Shown here: in pieces, positions 32,310-43,761 of the stretch
How positions within the stretch are numbered: position 1 is the stretch's first letter
How the letters are laid out: every line of letters begins with the position of its first letter
Assembly (NCBI RefSeq): GCF_040869045.1
Contig: NC_090319.1
Coordinates: forward strand, 306,020,998 to 306,084,997
Source: Eurosta solidaginis
Lineage: Eukaryota; Arthropoda; Insecta; Diptera; Tephritidae
Direction: 5' to 3'
DNA length: 64,000 nt
Position numbers and translations under genes: made by a program
Notes under the pieces: model-generated
Databases searched by the model: none
Seen by the model: only the letters and a program-made list of their open reading frames with translations
What the model was told of the DNA's origin: nothing

Positions 32310-33998
32310 ATGGTGTCACTATTGGACTCTTCTCTGGCAAGTCGTGAAGTGCAACTACACGTTAATAATGCCAACATTGAGCAAATTTGTATTTCTGTAA
32401 ATATAGGAGAAACGTTCCTTGATAGTATAAATGAAATTTTCTTTATTGCCAGTTACATCCCACCAAATAACAATTATGGAATGTACAAGTCACATATTGA
32501 TAATATCAGCTTTATTATTGATTCTCTATTACCTCACCAAACGCCCTGTATTTTGGGTGACTTTAATCTGGGTTCTATTCAATGGGTGAGAGATCCTGAT
32601 GACGGCTTTTTAACCCCCTTTACATCTAAAAAGGATGTCGAGGACTTACTTTGTGATACATTGTACTCCTTTAACCTATCTCAAACTAACGACATTGGAA
32701 ATGATTTAAACAGAGTGTTAGATCTAATTTTTATAAACAATGACATATCCTATGATATTTATAAGTGTGATATGCCACTCACCTGTGAATCGGTTCATCA
32801 CAAAGCAATCTCTATCCAGTTCTCATTCTATAAATACGATAATAACTCCATTGAACCCGAGTACTACTTCAATTTTTATAAGGCGAATTTTACGGCTCTG
32901 AATGCGTTTTTCGACTCCATTGATTGGAATTTAATCTTTGAGCAATTAGACTTATCAAATATGTATATGAAGTTCAAGAGCGTAGTAGAAGAAAGCCTTA
33001 ACTTATACGTCCCAGCCCACAGAAAAAAGAGATCTTCCAATCTCCCATGGTACACAAAAGAACTTTTGAGGTTAAAAAACCAACGAAACAAAGCGCATAA
33101 AAAATTTAAGAAAACTGGCTCTGCTGACGACGAAGCAAAATTTGCTGAGTGCAGGAAGAAATTTGAATGCCTATCCAAGTTCCTTCATGATAAATATATT
33201 AATTCGCTTGAGACTAACATAAAAGCCAACCCGAAGTCTTTTGGGGTTTTTGTTAACTCAAAACGAAAATATAACGGTATGCCGAAATCAATGGAGTTTG
33301 GAGGCAAAGTTGCTTCCTCAACTCAGGAAGCATGCGAGCTCTTTGCCGACTTCTTCGGGTCGGTATTTAACAGGTTCCGGACAGTTAGTACGTCATGTGA
33401 TACATCTGCCATAGTGGAGTCTGTAAATATTGGTCAGTTCACGGTTACAGAGGAAGAAGTCCTGGAGTCCCTTATGAACCTTGATGTATCTAAGGGGGCT
33501 GGATACGATCTTCTGCCACCCTTGTTCTTAAAGAATTGTGCGGTTTCACTCTATCCGCCTCTTACTAAAATCTTTAACAAGTCCCTTGAATGTGGTAATT
33601 TCCTTGACGAATGGAAAGTGGCATTCCTTTCGCCAATTTATAAGTCTGACCCTCGAAACAAGGTAGACAACTATCGACCCATTGCTAAGCTATCCATCAT
33701 CCCAAAGCTGCTGGACAAAATTGTAAATGACCAGCTATTTGCAGTTTTTAAAAACTATATTGTCCCTCAACAGCATGGTTTTTATCCAGGGAGATCCATC
33801 AGCACAAATCTCACAATATTTGTTAATTTTGTGGTTAATGCGATTGAGGACGGCGAACAAGTGGACACTCTGTACACTGATTTCGTAAAAGCCTTCGACA
33901 GTCTCAATCATAATCTCTTACTTAATAAACTCGAGAAACTCGGAATCCACTCCAACGCTCTAAGTTGGCTTGAGTATATCTCCAAAACAGGAAATTAA
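32310..33998 (+). pseudogene. Jockey-like endonuclease C-terminal half and RT N-terminal half
   Basis: Starts inside the APE endonuclease (IASYIPPNNNYGMY, CILGDFNLGSIQW, VLDLIFINND, HHKAISIQF). Then the linker and RT motifs: SKGAGYDLLPPLFLKN, WKVAFLSPIYKSDPRNKVDN, YRPIAKLSIIPKLLDK, QQHGFYPGRSISTNL and TDFVKAFDSLNHN (motif A). The frame ends by a shift near 33990 just before the SGVPQGSNLGPLLF motif, which is readable in the next frame around 34047-34090. Confidence 0.85.
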
Positions 33999-34046
33999 TA
34001 GTAAAGATCGGCAGCAATCTCTCCAAGCCTATAATCGTTACATCAG

Positions 34047-34944
34047 GAGTACCACAAGGTAGTAATCTGGGCCCTTTACTTTTTTCTTTATTTATAAATG
34101 ATATCTGCCAATGTTTTAAATTTTGTAGTTGCTTGATGTACGCTGATGATCTAAAACTTTATTACAGAGTTAAACACGTTAGCGACTGCATAGAGCTACA
34201 GCAAGACATCTTGGAATTGATAAAATGGTGTAATAGTAACGGTCTTTTCTTGAACTTCTCCAAGTGTAACATTATCACATTCACTCGGAGGAACGCATGC
34301 ATAATGAACAGCTATTACTTTAACGATAGCGACTCATTCAATCGCACAACTACTGTTAAGGATTTAGGAGTATACTTAGACTCGAAGCTTAGATTCGACT
34401 TTCATAGGGAGTACATAATCAGTGCTGCCAATTCAAAACTCGGCTTTCTCCGAAGCCTTTTTTGATCCGCTAACGCTGAAAAGTCTTTACATTAGCCTTG
34501 TAAGATCCCTGCATCATTTGGGACTCAGACTTTGTAACACATTCCAGCCGGTTAGAAAGAGTTCAAAGGAGATTCACTAAATTCGCCCTTCGACGAATGT
34601 TCACTTTTGAATCGATGCCATCTTATACACTAAGATGTAGAATTTTAAATGTTCAGTGCCTTAATATTCGAAGGAAAATTTGTGGTATTTTCTTTATCAA
34701 AGACATTTACGACAACAAAATCGATTCCCCGGAACTACTTTTTCTTCTCCCCTTCTATGCACCTGAAAGGTGTCTAAGGGACAAATACATTTTCTACGTT
34801 CAAACGCGTAGAACGAATTTTGGAAATAATGAACCTATTCACAGAATGATCTCCTTATGTAACTCTGTTTGCAATCATGCCGATTTTAACTCATGTAAAG
34901 AACATTTTAAAGCTGATGTTATTGATTACTTTCTTTTCAATTAA
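34047..34944 (+). pseudogene. Jockey-like RT catalytic and C-terminal region, frameshifted
   Basis: Contains SGVPQGSNLGPLLF, CLMYADDLKLYYR (YADD), VKDLGVYLDSKLRFDF, LGFLRSLF in one frame to 34465, and MPSYTLRCRILNVQCLNIRRK, RCLRDKYIFYVQ, HFKADVIDYFLFN in another frame to the stop near 34944. Between them (34466-34596) the family sequence LKSLYISLVRS and SRLERVQRRFTKFALRR is readable across frames. Confidence 0.8.
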
Positions 34945-35739
34945 TATGTTTCAGTATTCCTATTAATATATAAATGTTTTTACATGTAGTTTTATTTAAG
35001 CCGTAGCGAATTTTTTACAAAATTTTTTGTTATAATGTCGTTGTATTTATAAATTGTTACCATATATTTTTCTATCTCGATAATTTTTGTTTAAGTTGTT
35101 ACATATCTGTGAGGACTATGTCCGGTAGATAATAAATAAATAAATAAATAAATAAAAACTAACACTATATGAGGCCAATCAGGCTCATATATGATATCGG
35201 GAAGAAACCTGTATAAGAGACAAAATATGAGCGTGCTAGGAGTCATATCAAATTCACTTCAGGCTCCTAAATGATTTCATAATGAGTGCAAACGATACAA
35301 AATTCGGACTCCTTTCGGACTAATTGTTGAATCGGAATGTTTGCTGGGTTGTTTGTTTAAAATCAAAACGAATTTTTTTTTTTCAAACGATGTATAAATT
35401 TAATTGCTGAATTGTAATGCTAAGCAGACTCGATTCAAATGATGAATGAAATATCCAAAAAAAAATATACAAGTAAAGGTGTCTAAGTTCGGGTGTAACC
35501 GAACATTATATACTCAGCGTGAGCTTCAATTGTACATTTCATTTCCACGGTGCCACGTATTATGTAGAATTACTTTTCTTACAATAAAACTTGATAAGTG
35601 AAATATCATTGAATCAAAACTATTTTTTGCTAAGTTAAAGCTTATTCTAGTCTACGACCCTTTTAAAAAAATTTTATATAAAAGTGGGCGTGGTCTTTAA
35701 CCGATCTCGTCCATTTTTTTCAGAAATATTTCCTGCTAT

Positions 35740-35888
35740 TGTAAACAGCATTATATACTTGTACAAGAAAAACTTTGTAATTTTCAGGATATCGTATTTT
35801 AATTATTAGAAAAATATATATTGTACATTGAAGTCGTTGGAATAATTTATTATAATAAAACTCAATACAACGAAAATATAATTTTATA
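35740..35888 (+). repeat. 5' LTR of the gypsy-type element (149 bp)
   Basis: TGTAAACAGCATTATATACT to CGAAAATATAATTTTATA. It is shorter than the 3' LTR because a 36-bp stretch after GATATCGTAT is missing here or added there. Confidence 0.88.
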
Positions 35889-35923
35889 ACAGCAGGTGTC
35901 TGAGGAATCCAAGCTCGTCTCAA

Positions 35924-37725
35924 ATGTCGTCTAGAAAAGAAAATTTTGCGCAAATTTTAAGTGATGCAGGCATTGAATTCCCGCCGACAGCCACGCTTTC
36001 GCAACTCAAGCGAATGGCAGCGGATATAATTGGTGCTACAGGTGAGCCAATATGAAAACATACCGATAAGGGTACCGTGCCTGTTGAGAACGTTTCCGAA
36101 GATGTGTCTTATGGTAATTATGATGGTGTATCTACTATTGATGTCTCTCTGTTGGTGTTGTTGTTGTTGTTGTTGTTGTAGCAATGCTCGCCCCACCCAA
36201 TAGGCGCGACCGATCACAAATTGTCATCAATATCCTCTAACGGGAGTCCAAGGAAACTTGCCGTTTCAACAGGGGTGGACCATAAGGAAAGGGGTGTTAG
36301 AGGCGTTGGTTCCACATTACAATTAAAGAGATGGTTGGTGTCATGTGGGGACACATTGCAAGCAGGGCATACATTTTGTATGTCGGGGTTGATTCTGGAT
36401 AGGTAAGAGTTTAACCTGTTACAGTATCCAGAACGAAGTTGAGCAAGAGTGACACGCGTTTCCCTGGGGAGTATGCGTTCCTCTTCTGCGAGTTCTGGAT
36501 ATTTTTCTTCAAGTACTGGATTCACCGGGCAATTCCCGACATAAAGGTCCGACGCCTGTCTATGGAGTTCACCAAGGACCTGCTTGTGTTTTTCCGCTTC
36601 ATACGGCTGGGTTCTCAGGTGCCGTATTTCCTCAAAATGCTTACGGAGATGACTCCTTAGGCCCCTAGGCGGTGCTGGTTCGTCAATCAGATGTCTGTTG
36701 GGATGCCCAGGTTTCTGGGTATTCAACAGAAACTGTTTAGTCAGCATCTCATTTCTCTCCCTGATGGGGAGTATTCTCGCCTCATTATGCAGATGGTGTT
36801 CTGGGGACATAAGAAGACAGCCCGTGGCGATTCTGAGAGCAGTATTTTGGCAGGCCTGTAGTTTCTTCCAGTGGGTGGTTTTTAGGCTTGGCGACCATAT
36901 GGGTGACGCGTAGCACGTAATCGGCTGGCTAATTGCTTTGTATGTGGTCAAGAGCGTTTCTTTATCTTTTCCCCAGGTACTGCCAGCAAGGGATTTGAGG
37001 ATTTTATTACGGCTCTGAATTCTTGGAACAATTGCGGTTGCGTGCGCACCAAAATGTAGATCTTGATCAAACGTCACACCCAAGATTTTGGGGTGTAGGA
37101 CAGTCGGTAGCGTAGTGCCATCGACGTGGATGTTCAATATGGTCGACATTTGGGGCGTCCATGTTGTAAATAAGGTCGCGGAAGATTTAGTCGGTGACAA
37201 TGCCAGGTTTCGCGAGGCGAAAAAACTGGAGAGATCAGTTGGTGTATCTACCGCTGGTACCTCTGCTGTTGGTACTACTGTCGTTGGCGTCTCTGCCGTT
37301 GGCTCTTCTGTCATTGGTGCCTCTGCTGTTTATTCTTCTGCCGTTGGTGCCTCTGCCGTTGGATATTTTACAATTGATGCTTCTACAGTTGGTGCATCTG
37401 CCGTTAATAATTTTGCAACCGAAGTCTCTGCCGTTGATGTTTCTACAGTTGGTGTATCTGTCGTTGATAATTTTGCAACCGATGTTTCTGCCGTTGGGGT
37501 CTATTTTCCTGACGCTTCTGTTTTTGTACCAAAGTCCAGTTCTTTACCTATAGCTGGTGGTAATTCAAGGTCAAATTTTACTGTAGCTGCCGGCATGAAC
37601 ACGAAGGCATTTGGAGATTCCAATATTGCCCGTGATCGTGTGGATGAAGAGTTAATTTATTTAAAAAAAAAAATTGAAATACTGGCACTAAAAAACCGTT
37701 TATATGAAATGGAGCAACAATGCCC
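35924..37725 (+). pseudogene. gag N-terminal region, interrupted by a stop, a LINE and a frameshift
   Basis: ATG 35924 opens MSSRKENFAQILSDAGIEF and a short helical stretch LSQLKRMAADIIG, then a TGA at 36053-36055. The same frame goes on to 36150, is split by a LINE copy (36151-37238), and resumes as a low-complexity stretch of repeated S-A-V-G-A/V-S units (37241-37520) and a coiled segment [21 protein letters not shown]. Near 37715 coding moves to the next frame. The Val/Gly/Ala repeats are not typical of gypsy gag and may be a local expansion. Confidence 0.65.
36151..37238 (-). mobile_element. Truncated 2A LINE copy inside gag
   Basis: Minus-strand copy from DLSSFFASRNLALSPTKSS to the DDNL end, GCGAGCATTGCTACAAC and a (CAA)8-type tail. 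About 340 codons stay open, so this is a recent copy compared with the one at 8781-9981. GTTGGTG(T) on each side (36150-36157, 37238-37245) is the likely target duplication, blurred by the GTT tail. An apparent ORF reading from gag antisense into this LINE is an artefact of the junction. Confidence 0.88.
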
Positions 37726-39156
37726 ATGGCATATGCTAGTTATAAAAACAATTTTTGTGACATTGAACATGCATTGACAAGGTTTAGTGGTGAGGACATT
37801 GCATATTCCGTTAGATTGTTTTTGAAAGACATCGAAGAAGTTATGAATACAATAAACGCTGATGACCGTTTCCGTTTTTTAAGTTTACGTCGTTCCCTTA
37901 CTGGTACAGCAAGAGTATTTCTTGCTACAACACCCGCTATGACGTATGATCAGTTACGTAAGCCACTTCTTAAAGAATTCGATAAACCTATTAGTCGTCA
38001 AGATGTGTACAAGATAGTGCGTAAAAGGTGTTGGAAGAAGAAAGATGAATCTCTTCATTGCTATATTCTTAGTATACAAGCGATTGCCAAGCGTTCTGAT
38101 ATTACTGAATCAGAAATCGTCGAGTTTATAATAGATGGTTTGGGGAACAATATATCCAACATAAATCTTCTTTTGAGTGCTAAGACAATTCATGAATTGA
38201 AAATACTGGTGGCCAGATATGAAAGAAAATTCTTAATTCCTGAAAACGAAGTAATCACTAAGCTACCAATGAAAGATTCCACCAAAATCATAAATAAAGG
38301 GGATACGAATATTTGTTTTAATTGCTCACAAACGGGTCATATTAAGCCGAACTGTCCTTATCCACTTAGACCGAAAGGGTTGTGTTTTCGATGCTGGCAA
38401 ATGGGTCATGAACATCGTTCCTGTCCAAATCCTAAAAAAATTTTAAAGAAGTTGGAGAAACAACAAGTAGCTGCAATTGAAGATGTCAACAATCATGACT
38501 TCCTAGGTGCCTTTAACGAAGTGGGTATTTTATTTCAAAATAATAAAACAAAAATTTTTAAAAAATATCTTTCCCTATTTGACACTGGTAGTCCGGTTAA
38601 TTTATTACGTGAATCTGACGTTCCGATTGAGTTGACAAGAGCAGACATACGTCCAATACAATCCAAGTTTGTTGGAGTTGGAGGAAAAAAATTATTAATT
38701 AAAAATAAATTAAGTTGTTTTGTGAAATTTAGAAATGAAATAAAAATGATTACATTTTATGTACTATCTGATGAATGTTTGCTCATGCCAGTCATTTTAG
38801 GACGAGACTTTTTGTCTAAGTTTAATATTTGTTTGAAAAAAGTAAAATTAAAGTATACAAAAGAAAACTTAATGCATCTTAGAGGGGAAAATATTGATAA
38901 ATCATACACGGAAAAAATTACTTATAACTTCAGCAACCACGGATTTCTAAAATCAAATGATAGTCGGGAGCCTACTTTTAATTTGAATCAGCCTTTTGTG
39001 AATGAATGTCACATTGAAAATTTAGACGTTAGCAAAGCAAATGACATATTTTGTATAGATGTTTTTTCTGATCTACCTGAACCAGATATAAATCCTAAAC
39101 TAGAAAAGAAAAAGTTATTAATGCTACAGGATATAATAAAAAAAATCGTATCTTGA
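37720..39156 (+). CDS. Gypsy-type gag (capsid, two CCHC knuckles) and protease
   Basis: 478-codon frame. Capsid-like helices first ([48 protein letters not shown]). Then two zinc knuckles, [14 protein letters not shown] and [14 protein letters not shown], which bind RNA. Then an aspartic protease with the DTG active site ([13 protein letters not shown]) and [11 protein letters not shown]. The frame ends at 39156, just after an A8 run (39138-39145); the RT frame is displaced by one base there. Confidence 0.85.
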   Translation: MPMAYASYKNNFCDIEHALTRFSGEDIAYSVRLFLKDIEEVMNTINADDRFRFLSLRRSLTGTARVFLATTPAMTYDQLRKPLLKEFDKPISRQDVYKIVRKRCWKKKDESLHCYILSIQAIAKRSDITESEIVEFIIDGLGNNISNINLLLSAKTIHELKILVARYERKFLIPENEVITKLPMKDSTKIINKGDTNICFNCSQTGHIKPNCPYPLRPKGLCFRCWQMGHEHRSCPNPKKILKKLEKQQVAAIEDVNNHDFLGAFNEVGILFQNNKTKIFKKYLSLFDTGSPVNLLRESDVPIELTRADIRPIQSKFVGVGGKKLLIKNKLSCFVKFRNEIKMITFYVLSDECLLMPVILGRDFLSKFNICLKKVKLKYTKENLMHLRGENIDKSYTEKITYNFSNHGFLKSNDSREPTFNLNQPFVNECHIENLDVSKANDIFCIDVFSDLPEPDINPKLEKKKLLMLQDIIKKIVS

Positions 39157-41713
39157 TCCAAAAGAAATAAAAGTTCAACCACTTGATTATGAAATGAAAA
39201 TTCATTTGACAACTGAAACGCCATTTTATTGTACACCGCGGCGGTTGTCTTATGTAGAGAAAGCTGAAGTTCAAAAAACTATTGATGAGTTGATGAAAGA
39301 GGGAATCATTAGGCCTAGTAACTCGCCATATGCTTCTGCCATAGTTTTAGTGAAAAAGAAAGGAAAAATTCGAATGTGCATAGACTATAGAGGTTTAAAT
39401 AAAATAACGGTAAGGAATAATTATCCGTTACCATTAATAGACGATTGTATTGAGTATTTAGAAGGGAAAAAGATATTTACAGTACTAGATTTGAAAAGTG
39501 GATTTCATGAAGTTAGCCTGTCTCCTGAATCCATTCCATACACATCTCTTGTAACGCCAAATGGGCAGTATGAATATTTAAAAATGCCATTTGGATTGAA
39601 GAATGCACCAGCCGTATTTCAGAGATTTATAAATACTATTTTTAGAGATTTTATTGATTCAAAACAATTAATTATATATATGGATGACATAATAATAGCT
39701 TCGAAAACTTATGAGCAGCACAAAGAGATATTGGATTCAGTTTTGAAACAAGTTTCTCAGAAAGGACTCAAAGTAAATCTTACCAAATGTAGGTTTGGTT
39801 ATCGTGAAATTGAATATTTAGGATATCTAGTTAGTTTTAAAGGTATCTCACTAAGTGATTCCCATTTAAAAGCAATTAAGCGTTACCCGATACCTAAAAA
39901 TCAAAAGGAGTTACATTCTTGTATTGGTCTTTTTTCTTTTTTTCGTCGTTTTCTGCCATCATTTTCTCGTATTGTAAGACCATTACAACAACTATTAAAA
40001 AAAAATGCAAACTTTAACTTTGACGACCAGTGCATTAATGCATTTGAGGAGTTGAAAACTAAATTGACTGAAAGTCCTGTGCTCGCTATTTATAATCCTT
40101 TAAAAGAAACAGAATTACATTGTGACGCCAGTTCTCTGGGGTTTGGAGCAGTTCTACTACAACGTCAAGAAGATAGTAAATTTCATCCAGTGTCCTACTT
40201 TTCAAAAACTGTTTCCAATGCTGAAAATCGATACCATAAATTTAGTTTTGAGTTGGAAACGCTAGCCATAATTTATGCTTTAAGAAGATTTAGAGTATAC
40301 CTTGAAGGTATTCGATTTAAAATTGTAACTGATTGTAATTCTTTAGCAATGACCTTAGGTAAAAAGCAAATAAACGCACGTATAGCAAGATGGGCATTGG
40401 AACTTGAAAACTTCAACTATACCATTCAAGTTGCTAGCGTATACATTAGTCAAACCGAGTTTCAAATACTATTAGCCCAGGAGCGTGACGAATTAATAAA
40501 AGATTTGAAAGAACGTTTGGAAAAAGAGGAAATAACAGACTATAAATTATCAGATGGCTTGATTTATAAAGTTAAAGGGGATGGTAAGGATACGCTGTAT
40601 GTACCTCGGGAAATGGAAGATAATATAATAAGGTTATTACATGAAAAAATTGGACACCAATCCGTAGAAAAAACCTTGACGAAGATATGTTTATATTATT
40701 GGTTTCCAAAAATGAAGCAAAAAGTTGAAAAATTTGTACGAAACTGTCTTAAATGTATTATGTATGCAGAGCCAGTACGAGTAAATGAACGAAATTTATA
40801 TAACATATCTAAAAGTCCTGTGCCATTTGATACAATTCATGTTGACCACTTTGGTCCTCTGTCTTCAATACAATCCAGGCGGAAACATCTGTTAGTTGTG
40901 ATTGACGCCTTCACAAAATTTGTTAAACTTTATCCGACTAATTCAACAAGTACTCGAGAAGTTAATGCAGCATTGGATAAATATTTCAGTTACTATAGTA
41001 GGCCGAGACGTTTAGTAAGCGATAGAGGATCATGTTTTACATCATTGGAATTTGAAAATTATTTATTAAGAAGAAACATATTGCATATAAAAGTAGCAAC
41101 AGCCTCTCCACAGGCGAATGGGCAGGTAGAACGTGTGCATAGAGTTTTGAAAACGATGCTGGGTAAACTCAGTGATCCTCTTAATCACGCAGATTGGACA
41201 AGCAAACTTCTTCAAGTGGAATATGCTATTAATAATTCAGTTCATTACAGTACGGGAAACTCTCCCAGTAAAATTTTATTCGGCGTTGAACAGAGAGGGG
41301 AGATAGTTGACGAGTTCACAGAATACTTTGATGATAAAATAAATGTAAATATACCGCGCAACCTTGAGCAGATTAGAGCCAATGCTTCCGAGGCAATCAA
41401 GAAAAAACAAGACTATAATTTTAATTACTTCTATAAAAATAGTATGAGGGCAAAAGAATACAAAGTTGGAGATTTTGTAGTTATAAGAAACGTAGATACG
41501 GTTGTGGGAACAAATAAAAAATTGTTACCAAGATTTAAAGGACCCTATATATTATATAAGGTATTGGGAAATGATAGATATATAGTGCGTGATATAGAAA
41601 ACTGCCAACAAACTCAATTACCCTATGATGGAGTTATTGAAGCTAACAAAATGAGGAAATGGCTTGTCAATGATTTTAGTGGGGCCGTTTTTGCTGAAGA
41701 CTTAAATGAGTAA
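39146..41713 (+). CDS. Gypsy-type reverse transcriptase, RNase H and integrase
   Basis: One open frame after the A8 run; the annotated ATG at 39194 is probably not a real start. [89 protein letters not shown] (YMDD). RNase [46 protein letters not shown]. Integrase: H/H-C/C zinc site ([19 protein letters not shown]), then D of HVDHFGP, D of VSDRGSCF and E of NGQVERVHR (DDE). C-terminus with VGDFVVIRN and [11 protein letters not shown]. The usual DALSR tether after RNase H is missing, so a short in-frame deletion or divergence lies near residue 415. Confidence 0.88.
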   Translation, partial: SYLDPKEIKVQPLDYEMKIHLTTETPFYCTPRRLSYVEKAEVQKTIDELMKEGIIRPSNSPYASAIVLVKKKGKIRMCIDYRGLNKITVRNNYPLPLIDDCIEYLEGKKIFTVLDLKSGFHEVSLSPESIPYTSLVTPNGQYEYLKMPFGLKNAPAVFQRFINTIFRDFIDSKQLIIYMDDIIIASKTYEQHKEILDSVLKQVSQKGLKVNLTKCRFGYREIEYLGYLVSFKGISLSDSHLKAIKRYPIPKNQKELHSCIGLFSFFRRFLPSFSRIVRPLQQLLKKNANFNFDDQCINAFEELKTKLTESPVLAIYNPLKETELHCDASSLGFGAVLLQRQEDSKFHPVSYFSKTVSNAENRYHKFSFELETLAIIYALRRFRVYLEGIRFKIVTDCNSLAMTLGKKQINARIARWALELENFNYTIQVASVYISQTEFQILLAQERDELIKDLKERLEKEEITDYKLSDGLIYKVKGDGKDTLYVPREMEDNIIRLLHEKIGHQSVEKTLTKICLYYWFPKMKQKVEKFVRNCLKCIMYAEPVRVNERNLYNISKSPVPFDTIHVDHFGPLSSIQSRRKHLLVVIDAFTKFVKLYPTNSTSTREVNAALDKYFSYYSRPRRLVSDRGSCFTSLEFENYLLRRNILHIKVATASPQANGQVERVHRVLKTMLGKLSDPLNHADWTSKLLQVEYAINNSVHYSTGNSPSKILFGVEQRGEIVDEFTEYFDDKINVNIPRNLEQIRANASEAIKKKQDYNFNYFYKNSMRAKEYKVGDFVVIRNVDTVVGTNKKLLPRFKGPYILYKVLGNDRYIVRDIENCQQTQLPYDGVIEANKMRKWLVNDFSGAVFAEDLNE

Positions 41714-41858
41714 AGGAAATATGCTGTTACATAATACTTTAGATTTAAAAAAAAAAAACTTATTTTACATACATGTTAGAAAATAAAAAAATATTAATTG
41801 TTTGAAAACTAGCTTTAAGTTGTATGACCGAGGTCGGTCTTAATCAGGTTGGCCGAGT

Positions 41859-42043
41859 TGTAAACAGCATTATATACTTGTACAAGAAAAACTTTGTAAT
41901 TTTCAGGATATCGTATATTATTTTGTTTTTCTTTTATCAATTTTGAGGTTTGAAAAATTATTAGAAAAATATATATTGTACATTGAAGTCGTTGGAATAA
42001 TTTATTATAATAAAACTCAATACAACGAAAATATAATTTTATA
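41859..42043 (+). repeat. 3' LTR of the gypsy-type element (185 bp)
   Basis: Same ends as the 5' LTR, with about 36 extra bases (TTTTGTTTTTCTTTTATCAA region) near 41930-41965. Otherwise the two LTRs look almost the same. Confidence 0.88.
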
Positions 42044-42922
42044 CTATAAGGAAAATATGTGTACCCAAGTTTGTTACGATCCGTTAAATTTTCTTCGAGT
42101 TGTGGCTCCCGAAACATAGAAAATTGCTTAGTCATAAAAGGGGCGGTGCCACGCCCACTTTTTTAAATTTGACGTTTTTGCTATTTATTGTTATAAATCC
42201 ACTTGGGAAATGAAATACCATTGATATAAAGCTCTTTTTTGCAAAGATATAGCTTATTTTATTCGTCCACGACCCTTTTAAAAATCTTTTATATAAAAGT
42301 GGGCGTGGTCCGTAACCGATTTCATTAATTTTTCTTCAAATCATTCTTTATAGTGAAGGCAACCTCTCTGCCGAATTTTGTTACGATAGGTTTAACGGTT
42401 TTTGATTTATGATTAATAATATTAGTAAAATTGATTTCATCACAAGTGGGCGATGCCACGCCCATTTTAAATTTGTTTTTCAAATTTTTATCAAGAGTCT
42501 CGAACTCAAATTTCAACATTACTAAATAATCACGTTTTTTGTGTTCTCCAAAATCTAATATATATAAAAAGTGTGCGTGGATGTCATCTAATTTCGCTCA
42601 TTTTCAATACCAATCTATTCTGGATCCAGATAAGCTCGTGTATCAAATTTGGTGAAGATATCTCAATATTTACTCAAGTTATCGTGTTAACGGACGGGTG
42701 GACATGGCTCAATAAATTTTTTTTCGATACTGATGATTTTGATATATGGAAGTCTATATTTATCTCGATTCCTTTATACCTGTACAACCAACCGTTATCC
42801 AATCAAAGTCAATATACTCTGTGTGAAAAGCACGCTGAGTATAAAAAGGAATAATCCGGGTATTTTCCTGGTATTTACCCATAAAAATCGTAAATACGCG
42901 GTAAAATCCTATCTCTACTCAT

Positions 42923-43160
42923 TAGGGCGGGTCGATTTAAAAATCGCTCAAGGTATCACTGTGACACAATTGCAGATCCTAAATTGCTTGTGTTGTTTTT
43001 TAAGCCACCACAAGACACAGCAGGTAGAATTGAAATTGCCCCTACCCAAAATTTTAGAGGTATGGTTCCTTTGGCAAAGTTTCTTATTTTGATCCCTAGA
43101 ATATGATTTTCACAGAGCAATGGGCGATTTTTTTGCCTCCCCACAAATCGACCCGGCCTA
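42923..43160. mobile_element. hAT-type MITE inserted across the end of the outer hAT element
   Basis: TAGGGCGGGTCGATTT start, AAATCGACCCGGCCTA end; perfect TSD CTACTCAT at 42915-42922 and 43161-43168. The first three bases of the duplicated target are the last bases of the element ending at 42917. Confidence 0.88.
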
Positions 43161-43435
43161 CTACTCATACATATCGCAGGTTTTATTATCAACTGATTCA
43201 ACTCGAAATTTTTATGTTTTAAGATTTTACGACGCAACTGACGAGATTATGTTGACTAAAGAGTTTCGAAAATAGGACAAAGTTGGCCATAAGTAGATAC
43301 CTTTGAATGTCATTTTTATAATGAAATTCTATTAAAAAAACAAATCTTTGCTGGGGGTTTTCAAAAAAAAAAAAAATTAAATTTTGGATTAAATCTATTT
43401 GCAATAAAACGTGCGATACATTTACGGGCCGATAG

Positions 43436-43761
43436 ATGGGATTCAAGGGGTTGTGTAGCGCAATATATAGCTTCTCCAACCCAATTGTCAACCTCACCTT
43501 CGAGCGGCGAATCCCGTTTCACTAACAGACGAGGCTCTGGCGACCCCAAGCTCCTCATGGAACTTGGGGGTGGGGAGGGAGGGATGGCCTGAAGGTTTAA
43601 TGTGGCCATATAAATCGTTCCCGAGATGGTCGGGCCAGCACCTTAATGGTGCTGTGTTACCGGAGCGTATCGGATCTGTATCCGACAAAGGACCATCACA
43701 TCGATAACACTCCCCAAAGCCTTCGGGGAGTAACCTAATCGCTACAACAACAACAACAACA
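43436..43761 (+). mobile_element. 5'-truncated SINE-like copy
   Basis: Starts ATTCAAGGGGTTGTGTAGCG and keeps the rest of the family to CTTCGGGGAGTAACC, TAATCGCTACAACAACAACA. Truncated at nearly the same point as the copy at 24790. Confidence 0.8.

Larger units (their letters stand above)
32283..35155 (+). mobile_element. 5'-truncated Jockey-like LINE with (TAAA)n tail
   Basis: Covers part of the endonuclease, the RT and the C-terminus, then ends AGATAATAAATAAATAAATA at 35129 onward. Frameshifts at about 33990, 34466 and near 34590 inactivate it. The most complete Jockey-like copy in the window. Confidence 0.8.
31473..35348. mobile_element. TIR element CCCAGCAAACATT, split by a Jockey-like LINE
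   Basis: CCCAGCAAACATT at 31473-31485 and its exact complement AATGTTTGCTGGG at 35336-35348. Flanks TTGTTTA and TTGTTTG are a possible imperfect TSD. Own sequence is about 31473-32280 and 35156-35348; no transposase seen. Confidence 0.6.
35740..42043 (+). mobile_element. Gypsy-type LTR retrotransposon with 4-bp TSD
   Basis: LTRs at 35740-35888 and 41859-42043; TSD CTAT at 35736-35739 and 42044-42047. Order gag, protease, RT, RNase H, integrase identifies the Ty3/gypsy superfamily; there is no env-like frame. gag is interrupted by a TGA, a LINE insertion and a frameshift; protease and RT frames are offset. Inactive copy. Confidence 0.9.
35471..42852. repeat. GTTCGG repeat (non-coding, unknown class), split by the gypsy element
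   Basis: Begins with the palindrome GTTCGGGTGTAACCGAAC at about 35491 and ends GCTGAGTATAAAAAGG. In between lie AAAAGTGGGCGTGGTC and GATGCCACGCCC motifs. A second copy in the opposite direction lies at 55441-57068. No coding region; class not determined. The gypsy insertion duplicates CTAT in it. Confidence 0.65.
29289..42917. mobile_element. hAT-type non-autonomous element, host of a multilevel TE nest
   Basis: Left end TAGAGATGGGAAACGGGTAA, right end (complement) TAGAGATAGGATTTTACCGC. TSD CTCATAAA at 29281-29288; the right flank CTCAT is split by the MITE at 42923 and continues ACA, giving CTCATACA (7 of 8). Its own sequence is about 29289-29400, 31296-31472, 35349-35470 and 42853-42917, roughly 480 bp rich in GGTAAATA motifs. 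The remaining 13 kb are later insertions. Confidence 0.7.

Noticed and set aside
36214..37314. Long minus-strand ORF joining a Thr/Pro/Val-rich N-terminus to LINE RT sequence
   Set aside because: The N-terminal part is antisense to the gypsy gag repeats and the join is the LINE insertion point, so it is not a natural fusion protein.
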